Below, piece by piece: positions 15,274 to 22,437 of a stretch of 28,757 bases of DNA. How positions within the stretch are numbered: the first letter of the stretch is position 1; every line of letters begins with the position of its first letter. Where the stretch lies: positions 1 through 28,757 of the forward strand of contig JALPMN010000602.1 in NCBI GenBank assembly GCA_024243835.1. Reading direction: 5' to 3'. The notes under the pieces are model-generated. The model saw only the letters and a program-made list of their open reading frames with translations. It ran no database searches and was not told the DNA's origin. A program made the position numbers and the translations under genes. Source of the DNA: Enteropsectra breve. Lineage: Eukaryota > Microsporidia.

Positions 15274-18200
15274 TTACTTCTCACTGAACCTCTCCAGCAG
15301 ATCCTTCGTATCCATTTTCTCAATATCCGCATTCTGCTGCGTAACAACCGACTCCGCAACGAAAAGCTTGAAATTCTGGTAGTTCATCACTTTCTCCTCG
15401 ATGGTCCCCTTGCAGATCAGTCTGAACACATTCACAGTGTTCCTCTGCCCCAGCCTGTGTGCCCTGTCCATCGCCTGCAGATCATTGAAGGGATTCCAGT
15501 CGTGTTCGTAGAAAACCACTGTATCAGCAGCAGTGAGATTCAGGCCCAGGCCCCCGATGCCTGTTGTAAGAAAAAGATAAAGGATGTTCCCGGAGTTGAA
15601 CCTGTCAGCCACCGCACCTCTCTGTCCTACTGGCACAGTCCCATCGAGTCTCAGATATGCGCCACTCTCCAGCCCAAGATCCTCCACCACCATGTCTATT
15701 GTTTTCTTCAGCTGGAAGAAGACAAGGACTTTCCTCTCGCCGCACATGCTGAAAATGTCCTTCAGCGCGGTGCTCTTGGCACTTTGGCTCTTTTCATCGA
15801 AGTATCGCGGATGGCTGGCTGCCTTCAGCATTTCTCTTGTGTGTGCGAGTGCGCCAGGACTTGCCTTTTTGAGGCTTTCGTATCCACCTTTCATATCTTT
15901 ATTATTTATATTCATATTATCCATATTATTAATATCCATATTATTTATCTTATTATTATTAATATTGCTAATATTCCTATTAGAATTAACCCCAGAATAA
16001 ACACTCGCATGCTCCTCATTCATCTCCACCATCACATCCTTGATGATCTTCGGCGGAAGATCCTTCAGTACCTCACTCTTCAGCCGGCGCATGATAAACG
16101 GAAGAATCTTCTTGTTGAGACTCTCCAGCCTGCCACTCATCTGCTCCACATTCTTGTCGTTGATTTTACAGCCGTATCTCCCCATGAATGTCCGTTCCTC
16201 TCCCAGATACCCAGGCATCACGATGTCAAACAAACTGTACAGATCATCAATGCTGTTCTGCACCGGTGTTCCTGTCAGCACAAGCCTGTGCTCTGCATTT
16301 ATTTCCTTGATCTTCCTGTAGAGCATCGTGTCGCGGTTCTTCAGCACATGGCCCTCGTCCAGCACAAGAAACTTCCATTTCTGGCTGCAGATGATGTTTT
16401 TGTCTCTTCTTACGTTGTCGTATGAGCATATGAGCAGCGTTGGTCTTCTATTACTATTGTTAATATTACTATTTATGCTAATATTACTATTTATGCTGTT
16501 AGTATTATTTATATTTTTAATATTATTAATATTACTATTTATGCTGCTATTTATTTCTATATCCTTGCTCATACAGGCACTCTTGAAACTCTCTATCTTG
16601 CTGCACGGATAGCCAAAGTAGCGCCTGCTCTCCTCAGCCCAGTGCGTCACAAGCGATGAGGGACAGACAATAAGCCCAGGCACATTGCTCTTTACCATCT
16701 CAGAAAGAACATACGTGAGTGTCTGAACGGTCTTTCCAAGGCCCATATCATCAGCAAGAATTCCATTCAGGCCAAAGCTGTTGAGAAAGGCCATCCACTT
16801 GACACCCTCGCGCTGATAGTCCCGGAGAACAACCGAGGATTCCAACACACAGTGGTAGTCAGGTATTTTCAGCGGATTGAGAAGCATCTCAATGGACTTC
16901 TTTTCCTCGTTGATTAGCGAGAGAAGATCCGGAGAAATGTCTTTGTTTGGCACGAAGTGGAGCGATGGGATGATCTTTGCGAGCAGTGCGCTTTTATTAT
17001 TATTAATAGTATTGTTAATAGTATTATTATTACTAATAGTATTGTTAATAGTATTATTATTACTAATAGTATTACTAATAGTATTGCTATTGTTAATAGT
17101 ATTAGAATTATTATTATTGTTAGATGGGCTGGTGCTCAGTATCGCCTTTACAAGAAGAATGTTGAATGACGGCTCACTGTAGTCCACTATCTCCTCAATA
17201 AACTTAATATCAAACTCTATTTCTCCACTGATTATCTTTCTTATCAGAATCTCGTTGTACCGCAGTATCTTTATGAAATGAATTATTATTTTTGAGTTCT
17301 TAGTTTCTATGGCATCTGCAAACACATTCCCAAGAATATAGTCTTTATTATCTTTATCTGAATGTTTAATACTACAGTCAGAAAGATACAGAAATACGGT
17401 CTGTTCCATAAATGCCAAATATTCTTTGTCACGCTGCATCTCGCTCATAAAGAAGGGTGTCTTAATGAAGGACTCTCCAAGCACACGGAAGAATGTGACA
17501 TAGTTGGCAACACTGCTGGGACTGTCATCTCTGCTTCCCTGGGGAAGAAGACTGTTGAGGCTTTCTATTTTGTACTTGTCTCTTGTGTATTTTTTGATCT
17601 TGCTGTAAGACAGGGAAATAAAGCTATCGATATTTTTAACTCTCTTTATTATATTCTTGGAAATAAGTTCTACACATTTGCTGTTGTATTCGAGATCGTA
17701 GTATCTGGACAGGCTGAAGTCGCTGCCATCATTTATAACAACACTATTATTATCATTTATATTTATACTTTTATTATCATTTATTCTATTATTATCAGTG
17801 GAACAAAGATACTGAAGCGTCTTGTACCGCAGATACTCAACCACATAGTGATTGCAGTTGGGAAAGAGACTCTTCTCTGTCTCTCCACTGATGATTTTAA
17901 TAAATTCTTTGATGGGCATTCTGTGCAGCTGCTGGAATGCCTTGAAGTCGTTCTTTATATCGTTTTTAATATCGCTCTTAATATCGTTCTTAATATCATT
18001 TTTAATATCGTTCATATTATTGTTACAAAGGCCCTTGAGCATCTGAAGACTTGCTCCGAGCAATGTGCTGTTATCTGCTACTGGATTATCTAAAAATACA
18101 TTATTATCCTCTTCTCTGTTATTATCTGGTATCTCGAGCATCAGCTCAAACAGCTCCATGCGGTTGAAAAGCACCTGCTCAGCCCCGATGGTCTGCACCC

Positions 18201-19944
18201 CGTCCCGTGTGAAGAAGCTCTCCTCGTAGCACACAAAGTCATCGGTGCTGTAGGGCAGCAGAAGGTCCTTCCCAAGGATCTTCAGAAAGTGCCTGTAAAA
18301 GTCACCCGTATTATTGTTTGTATTATTACTTTTATGCAGTATTTTCCCACTGATAATTTTCCTCAGAAAAGAAATTTCCCTGTCATTTCTGGGAAGCAGA
18401 AGAAGAGACTCAGCAGAGATGAAAAGCAGTTCCTCTGTGTTGAATAGCGCTGCTATTTTGAATGCCTCTGTTCTTACGATGGGGATGCTTGAGGTGAAGC
18501 ACGGGTATATTGGGCTGAAGTCGATAGATTTACTACTCTCATTACCATTATTAATACTCTCATTACTATCATTGCTATACAGGGCTATAGCATCCTCGTA
18601 AAGAACGCGCAGCAGCTCTATGATGCTGGCCTTGGAGTGTGCAACATCCACCTCCTCCTCTATCAGCTCCCAGCATATTTTTTCTATTTTGTTTTTAGTT
18701 TCTCTCTCCACCCTGTATCTTCTGACTATTGAAGAGAGAATTTCAGCTGAGAGAAACTTTATATCTTCATCCAGTGCATTTAGGCATTCGATAAGGCTGT
18801 TTATAAATACCGCTAGTTTTGAGTCACCAGCAACACTATTTATATCATTTATATTACCATTTATATCATTTATATTACTATTTATATCATTTATATTACT
18901 ATTTATATCATTTATATTACTATTTATATCATTTATATTACTATTTATATCATTTGTATTATCTATATCATTTGTATCATTACTATTGTTGGTGCGCTGG
19001 TTTATGTCGCTGTAGTACGGAATCAGCCTCTTTAGCACCAGCAGCCCTGAGAACTGGAGCTGCCAGTCCCGATCTGAGAGAAACGCAATGAACGACTCAA
19101 AGACCAGGGGCTCCCTGATGCGCGAGTAGAGCCGTGCCATCAGCTCAGCCGCAGCCTCACGCACCGGTGCTGAAGTGGAGTTGTCAACAAAGTCGTTGAA
19201 CTTGTCGTTTCTCAGAATTTCGAATGTTTTGTTGAACAGGTTTTTGTTGATTTTTATTTTGTACTGTGTGATTGAGTTTCTATCATTTCTATTTTTATCA
19301 TCTATAACTTTATCATTTATATGACTATTTATATTATCATTTATAACTTTATCATCTATTACTTTATTATTTACATGCTGCTGAACAGAATCGTACCGCG
19401 AAAATATCGCATTGAACGCAACAAACGCACCATGCCGCTTGTACCAGTCAGGAGAGAAGAGCATCCGGTTGATGGCCTCATAAAAGTCATAGACATTCTC
19501 CACGGGATGCTCCTCAACTGATGCTGCCAGAAAACTGAATGTGGAGGGTGCTGCGCCCGTGTCGAGTGCATCAAGAAACTTCGTGTCTGTGTGCTGAAGC
19601 TTCAGCCTCTTGCACAGCTCCTCCCTGCCGTGCTTGTCCTTCTTTCCTCGCCCGCCCTGTGTTTCAATATCCTTGGCCTGCAGATACGTGAAGGAAGAAA
19701 CAGAATAGTCGAGATCGTAGGTCTCAAGATACTCGATGGTGTCGAGGGCGCTCAGGATCGAGGCTGCTGCCTCACGCGAGGCGGAGTCATCGCTCATAAA
19801 CAGGGCGTAGAGCGTCTTTAGGATGTAGGGCGTGTAGTCGCGGAACTCAGGCAGCTGCTGCACGAGCTGCTGGGCCGCAAAGGCCTTCATGCGCGGCGAT
19901 GGGCCGCTGCTGATGCCTGCGAAGAGCTTCTCCAGGCTGTTCAT
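15274..19944 (-). CDS. MOT1: Mot1/BTAF1 Snf2-family ATPase, 1556 aa
   Basis: Mot1 removes TATA-binding protein from DNA using ATP. The N-terminal part is HEAT-repeat-like (FRDYTPYILKTLYALFM..., APVREAAAELMARLYSR, DWQLQFSGLLVLKRLIPYYS). The C-terminal third is a complete Snf2 motor: RDYQREGVKWMAFLNSFG, Walker A in ILADDMGLGKTVQTL (about residue 1065), DEGH box in LVLDEGHVLKN (about 1195), LTGTPVQNS, and motif VI in QAMDRAHRLGQRNTVNVFRL (about 1490). The tail FKLFVAESVVTQQNADIEKM matches the Mot1 C-terminus. At least seven hydrophilic Asn/Ile/Asp/Ser-rich inserts, encoded by short tandem repeats, interrupt it near residues 190-218, 320-370, 645-668, 715-735, 943-988, 1128-1168 and 1318-1350, two of them inside the motor. 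All keep frame. Two CCCC runs precede the ATG, and AATAAA follows the stop. Confidence 0.95.
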   Translation of the reverse strand: MNSLEKLFAGISSGPSPRMKAFAAQQLVQQLPEFRDYTPYILKTLYALFMSDDSASREAAASILSALDTIEYLETYDLDYSVSSFTYLQAKDIETQGGRGKKDKHGREELCKRLKLQHTDTKFLDALDTGAAPSTFSFLAASVEEHPVENVYDFYEAINRMLFSPDWYKRHGAFVAFNAIFSRYDSVQQHVNNKVIDDKVINDNINSHINDKVIDDKNRNDRNSITQYKIKINKNLFNKTFEILRNDKFNDFVDNSTSAPVREAAAELMARLYSRIREPLVFESFIAFLSDRDWQLQFSGLLVLKRLIPYYSDINQRTNNSNDTNDIDNTNDINSNINDINSNINDINSNINDINSNINDINGNINDINSVAGDSKLAVFINSLIECLNALDEDIKFLSAEILSSIVRRYRVERETKNKIEKICWELIEEEVDVAHSKASIIELLRVLYEDAIALYSNDSNESINNGNESSKSIDFSPIYPCFTSSIPIVRTEAFKIAALFNTEELLFISAESLLLLPRNDREISFLRKIISGKILHKSNNTNNNTGDFYRHFLKILGKDLLLPYSTDDFVCYEESFFTRDGVQTIGAEQVLFNRMELFELMLEIPDNNREEDNNVFLDNPVADNSTLLGASLQMLKGLCNNNMNDIKNDIKNDIKSDIKNDIKNDFKAFQQLHRMPIKEFIKIISGETEKSLFPNCNHYVVEYLRYKTLQYLCSTDNNRINDNKSININDNNSVVINDGSDFSLSRYYDLEYNSKCVELISKNIIKRVKNIDSFISLSYSKIKKYTRDKYKIESLNSLLPQGSRDDSPSSVANYVTFFRVLGESFIKTPFFMSEMQRDKEYLAFMEQTVFLYLSDCSIKHSDKDNKDYILGNVFADAIETKNSKIIIHFIKILRYNEILIRKIISGEIEFDIKFIEEIVDYSEPSFNILLVKAILSTSPSNNNNNSNTINNSNTISNTISNNNTINNTISNNNTINNTINNNKSALLAKIIPSLHFVPNKDISPDLLSLINEEKKSIEMLLNPLKIPDYHCVLESSVVLRDYQREGVKWMAFLNSFGLNGILADDMGLGKTVQTLTYVLSEMVKSNVPGLIVCPSSLVTHWAEESRRYFGYPCSKIESFKSACMSKDIEINSSINSNINNIKNINNTNSINSNISINSNINNSNRRPTLLICSYDNVRRDKNIICSQKWKFLVLDEGHVLKNRDTMLYRKIKEINAEHRLVLTGTPVQNSIDDLYSLFDIVMPGYLGEERTFMGRYGCKINDKNVEQMSGRLESLNKKILPFIMRRLKSEVLKDLPPKIIKDVMVEMNEEHASVYSGVNSNRNISNINNNKINNMDINNMDNMNINNKDMKGGYESLKKASPGALAHTREMLKAASHPRYFDEKSQSAKSTALKDIFSMCGERKVLVFFQLKKTIDMVVEDLGLESGAYLRLDGTVPVGQRGAVADRFNSGNILYLFLTTGIGGLGLNLTAADTVVFYEHDWNPFNDLQAMDRAHRLGQRNTVNVFRLICKGTIEEKVMNYQNFKLFVAESVVTQQNADIEKMDTKDLLERFSEK
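15895..15990 (-). repeat. Asn/Met/Ile-rich repeat tract in Mot1 motor
   Basis: ATTATT/ATATT-type repeats encode a stretch like NINNNKINNMDINNMDN between the two RecA lobes of Mot1 (around residues 1318-1350), just before GGYESLKKASPG. It is in frame and absent from the family core. Confidence 0.75.
16440..16560 (-). repeat. Asn/Ser/Ile-rich repeat tract in Mot1 motor
   Basis: Degenerate copies of a TTACTATTTATGCTAATA-like unit encode NSNINN-type sequence (about residues 1128-1168) between the Ia region and the DEGH box of the first RecA lobe. Confidence 0.75.
16985..17120 (-). repeat. TTA/ATA-based repeat tract encoding Asn/Thr/Ile runs in Mot1
   Basis: Repeats of AATAGTATT with ATTATTATTA between them encode NNTISNNNTINNTISN-like sequence at about residues 943-988, directly before the motor domain. 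Units of about 27-30 bp recur three times, with a further degenerate copy. Confidence 0.8.
17955..18015 (-). repeat. 15-bp repeats encoding NDIKN units in Mot1
   Basis: Four to five 15-bp units of the form TTTTTAATATCGTTC/A encode DIKNDIKNDIKSDIKND at about residues 645-668. They are charged rather than poly-Asn, unlike the other inserts. Confidence 0.8.
18836..18961 (-). repeat. Six 21-bp tandem repeats encoding NDINSNI in Mot1
   Basis: Six units of 21 bp (18836-18856, then each following 21 bp to 18961) are nearly identical; a more degenerate unit follows to about 18982. Each keeps the reading frame and adds seven residues (NDINSNI) to the HEAT-repeat part of Mot1 at about residues 320-370. 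High identity between units points to recent expansion. Confidence 0.93.
19285..19378 (-). repeat. Degenerate repeats encoding NDKVINDN-like sequence in Mot1
   Basis: Repeats of ATAACTTTATCATTTAT and ATATGACTATTTATA-like units encode VNNKVIDDKVINDNINS and similar sequence near residues 190-218, in the N-terminal HEAT region. Confidence 0.7.
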
Positions 19945-19945
19945 T

Positions 19946-19955
19946 GGGGCAGGGG
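19946..19955 (-). promoter_or_regulatory. Double CCCC start signal of Mot1
   Basis: On the minus strand the sequence AAGCCCCTGCCCCAATG places CCCC one base and seven bases before the ATG. It is one of the clearest C-run start contexts in the window. Confidence 0.5.
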
Positions 19956-20038
19956 CTTAAAATTGCTTAAATAGTTTTTATCAGAAAAAATATAGAGGAA
20001 AAGAACAATAGAACAAAGGAATATATTTGTAATATGGG

Positions 20039-20076
20039 CAAATGTAGGTTCAAATGTAAGTTCAAATGCAGGTTCA
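20039..20076 (+). repeat. Three 12-bp tandem repeats
   Basis: Units close to AAATGTAGGTTC occur three times in a row, with a fourth partial copy (AGATGTA). GGTTCAAAT resembles a tRNA T-loop, but there is no tRNA around it. Confidence 0.75.
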
Positions 20077-20248
20077 GATGTATATTAATGTAGATTAAGA
20101 TATGTGTTTATTCATGTAAGACAAAATTATATAAAATGTTTTAGAAGTGTACTAGAAATGCTTTTGTTAGATGTAATGCATGAATGGGTATTTAAGAAAT
20201 TATTTATAGAAATACAGATCCTTTATATATAGACATAATATATACATC

Positions 20249-20292
20249 CATTTATAAACATTTTAAATACACATTTATAAACATTTTAAAAA
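20249..20292 (+). repeat. Direct repeat of CATTTATAAACATTTTAAA
   Basis: Two copies of this 19-base motif lie about 23 bp apart in the 3' flank of the gene at 20323-20658. Confidence 0.7.
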
Positions 20293-20322
20293 CAATTTAT
20301 ATGACAAATACAATTTTATATT

Positions 20323-20658
20323 TTATTCATTCTCATCATCAAAGACAACCTTCACCTCATAGGACCCACTGCCGTTGAAATCCCCAGAAACATCATGCAC
20401 TGGACGGCCAAAACACTCCTCGTGCGAGTATGTGAAATGAGACTCATAGACAGAATTCTCCTCCTTGCGCTTGTTGTGGTGATCCACATTGATGCGGTAG
20501 CCTGTCTCAGTCTTGTTGAGCTTTATTTCACTCTTGGGAATGGAGTGGGGTATGGGCAGGCTGAGTGTGATGGGGCCCTTGCTCAGCCCGGTGCACTTTG
20601 ATTTATCGTTCTTATCACCTGTATGTTTATCACATGCGTTCTTATCAAGCGAAGACAT
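20323..20658 (-). CDS. Possible Hsp20/alpha-crystallin-like small protein, 111 aa
   Basis: The ATG is at 20658 and CCC directly precedes it; the open frame extends two codons further to a GTG. The first 30 residues are hydrophilic (Lys/Asp/Cys-rich). From about residue 30 to the end the sequence alternates strands in a way that fits an alpha-crystallin or CS fold: ITLSLPIP, EIKLNKTETGYRINVDHH, SVYESHFTYSHE, then SGSYEVKVVF and an acidic end (DDENE). The block EIKLNKTETGYRINVDHH followed by a charged loop resembles the start of small heat-shock protein domains, and GSYEVKVVF resembles their closing strand. There is no IXI tail and no strict family motif, so this rests on pattern only. A p23/Sgt1-type CS domain is the main alternative. 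The stop is followed by ATAAAATATAAAA. Confidence 0.5.
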   Translation of the reverse strand: MSSLDKNACDKHTGDKNDKSKCTGLSKGPITLSLPIPHSIPKSEIKLNKTETGYRINVDHHNKRKEENSVYESHFTYSHEECFGRPVHDVSGDFNGSGSYEVKVVFDDENE

Positions 20659-20661
20659 GGG
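20659..20661 (-). promoter_or_regulatory. CCC start signal of the Hsp20-like gene
   Basis: On the minus strand GTGCCCATG puts CCC immediately before the ATG, which favours the ATG over the GTG two codons upstream. Confidence 0.45.
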
Positions 20662-21137
20662 CACATGATTTTTTATGCTTATATATTTTTAATTAAAAGT
20701 ACCAATCATTTTTTATTTTTAATTGATAAAACAGGAAAAAAACTATTCGTGAGTTATGAAGAGTGTTACATAGCATCTTGATTATAAAAATAAATAAAGG
20801 GATGAACATACAGTTTGAAAACTATAGTGGTAACTAAACTAATACTCATTGTTAATTAAATAAGAAAAATACTTCAATGCTATATGTAAATTAAATGAGA
20901 AAGATACTTCAATGCTATATCTGGCACTATATAGAATATGATTTTAGTTAAATGCACGATTTATCCTTTACGCAAAAATATTTTAGAAAACCTATTTTAT
21001 TTACTATAAACACCATTTTATACACTGGCGGTCAAAAACTAGATATGATTATTGAAGAGCCTATATGTAAATGTAAAGGCTTTTGGAGAACTATTATCTT
21101 TATTCTATAAGTGCCCATTAAATATCCTGCAATGCAA
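20662..21137. other. AT-rich spacer
   Basis: A 476-bp spacer between two minus-strand genes. It contains a duplicated 22-bp element, GA(A/G)A(A/G)ATACTTCAATGCTATAT, at about 20863-20920 with the copies 35 bp apart. No gene or RNA is visible. The right end holds the 3' flank of the RING gene. Confidence 0.55.
20863..20920 (+). repeat. Direct repeat with ATACTTCAATGCTATAT
   Basis: Two copies of TAAAT(A/G)AGAAA(A/G)ATACTTC followed by AATGCTATAT lie about 35 bp apart, differing by a few bases. Non-coding. Confidence 0.7.
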
Positions 21138-22124
21138 TCAGCCCCGTATCTTGTAAAAAATATAGCACGTGATAATAATGAAGAATGAAATAAAGGAGCG
21201 AAGGGTGTTCATCAGGGGCCTGAAGCTCAGCTCGGCCCTGTTCCACAGATCGTCCTTGAAGAGATTCAGATCCACACCGCGCTTGCAGTACGGACAGCAG
21301 TTGTTCTGCCCAATCAGGCACCATCCCCTGATGCACTCGCTGTGGTACGAGTGCCCACAGATGAGCGTGTTGATGGTGCCGCTGGATCCGAGTGGCTCGG
21401 CACACACCATGCAGAGGCTCAGGCTCTCGCTCACCACAGGAATCCCGTCCTTCTTGAAGTATCCCTTGCTGGCTGCCATCACGTGGCTCAGATTCAGCAT
21501 AAACTCGCGGGAAAGAACAGAAATGTAAAGCGAGTAAAATAGCATGCGGAGCGAGTAGCCGAGAGAGCGCGGGAGCAGCAGGAACGAGAGGATCGTTGCA
21601 CAGTGGCCAATGACGATGGCTGAGTTGGATATCTTGAACAGCCACTGTGAGTTTTTGAAAATGCGTTTGGGCGCATTCTGGTCAACAGCCCGTGAAAAGG
21701 CTATTTTCAGACAGAACGCCATGTAGCAGGCGAGGGCTGCCCACAGGCCCAGGAGCACCAGGTCTTTCGTGACAAAGAGCAGGAAGGGCGGGAAAAGGAA
21801 CACAAGCACCAGAAGGAAGATATTGAAGGACTTCTTGTGGAACTTCTTCCATAGCATAAATACAGAGTGAACGATGAGCCCGTAGATGAAGAAAACCACT
21901 GCAAACGGAAGGAAATCCGCGATATTTGTGGGTCTCTCCAGAAAAACAACACGCGTTATGATGTGTGTTCGTACGCCCGATCCATCGCCAAACGAATTCA
22001 CGAAGTTTGCGGTTGGGGATGGGGTGATGTTGTGGCGCTTATGAAATGCACCAATTCTATTCTTGGTGTAATCAGCCTCGGCATGCATCATTCTGTTGGG
22101 TGCATCGCTGCTGGAGAATTCCAT
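21138..22124 (-). CDS. RNF121/RNF175-family membrane RING E3 ligase, 328 aa
   Basis: The C-terminal part (about residues 238-280) is a RING-H2 finger of the RNF121 type. It has CMVC, then ICGHSYHSECIRGWCLIGQ, then CCPYCKRGVDL, matching RNF121's (S)[31 protein letters not shown] closely. RNF121 is a multi-pass ER/Golgi ubiquitin ligase linked to ER quality control and trafficking of membrane proteins. Five or so hydrophobic segments precede the RING (for example FLPFAVVFFIYGLIVHSVFM and FNIFLLVLVFLFPPFLLFV), and one more lies near the C-terminus (FISFFIIITCYIFY). The N-terminal MMHAEADY resembles the HEEMHAEM start region of the family. The length matches animal RNF121 (327). CCC lies two bases before the ATG. 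Cysteine and histidine ligands appear complete. Confidence 0.88.
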   Translation of the reverse strand: MEFSSSDAPNRMMHAEADYTKNRIGAFHKRHNITPSPTANFVNSFGDGSGVRTHIITRVVFLERPTNIADFLPFAVVFFIYGLIVHSVFMLWKKFHKKSFNIFLLVLVFLFPPFLLFVTKDLVLLGLWAALACYMAFCLKIAFSRAVDQNAPKRIFKNSQWLFKISNSAIVIGHCATILSFLLLPRSLGYSLRMLFYSLYISVLSREFMLNLSHVMAASKGYFKKDGIPVVSESLSLCMVCAEPLGSSGTINTLICGHSYHSECIRGWCLIGQNNCCPYCKRGVDLNLFKDDLWNRAELSFRPLMNTLRSFISFFIIITCYIFYKIRG

Positions 22125-22126
22125 AT

Positions 22127-22129
22127 GGG
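22127..22129 (-). promoter_or_regulatory. CCC start signal of the RING gene
   Basis: On the minus strand the context is AAGCCCATATG, with CCC two bases before the ATG at 22124. Confidence 0.45.
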
Positions 22130-22200
22130 CTTGTGAAACAAAATAAATAAAAAGACATAGAGAGTAGCACCATTTGTAATGTATTTTGTTATATAAAAGT

Positions 22201-22256
22201 TTATGTTACAAGGTTTATGTTACAAGGGTTATGTTACAAGGGTTATGTTACAAGGA
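22201..22256 (+). repeat. Four 14-bp tandem repeats (TTATGTTACAAGGN)
   Basis: Four exact units of TTATGTTACAAGG plus one variable base (T, G, G, A) lie head to tail. They sit in a divergent promoter and could be a factor-binding array or a simple minisatellite. Confidence 0.92.
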
Positions 22257-22437
22257 TTATTCACTGCTTGTAAACAAGAATTAAAACAAAATTTAAATTT
22301 AAATTTTTGGATAATATCTATACTCAGTGAAAGGAGGAAATAAACTCCTGATTGTAATGGTAAATAAATTCTATATGACGTATTCATTATTGATTGAAAT
22401 AACTTTGATATTAAAAATTTTGTGAATTTTTTGTCCT

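Larger units (their letters stand above)
19945..20322. other. Spacer with short direct repeats upstream of Mot1
   Basis: A 378-bp AT-rich spacer with Mot1's promoter at its left end. It contains 12-bp repeats at 20039-20076 and a duplicated CATTTATAAACATTTTAAA at about 20249-20290. No gene or RNA seen. Confidence 0.6.
22125..22437. other. Divergent promoter region with 14-bp tandem repeats
   Basis: A 313-bp spacer between the RING gene (minus) and the 779-residue gene (plus). It should hold both promoters. A four-copy 14-bp repeat occupies 22201-22256. The rest is AT-rich with no gene. Confidence 0.65.

Noticed and set aside
15262..16425. 387-residue plus-strand frame opposite Mot1
   Set aside because: It is antisense to the conserved Snf2 motor; its His/Ile-rich composition mirrors Mot1 codons and repeats.
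17362..18093. 243-residue plus-strand frame opposite Mot1
   Set aside because: It is a shadow; Ile/Val runs mirror the Asn/Asp repeat tracts on the other strand.
20039..20076. tRNA T-arm-like GGTTCAAAT
   Set aside because: It is part of a 12-bp tandem repeat, with no acceptor or anticodon arm nearby.
22201..22256. CRISPR array
   Set aside because: The units are contiguous 14-mers with a one-base variable position, not repeats with unique spacers, and the organism is eukaryotic.
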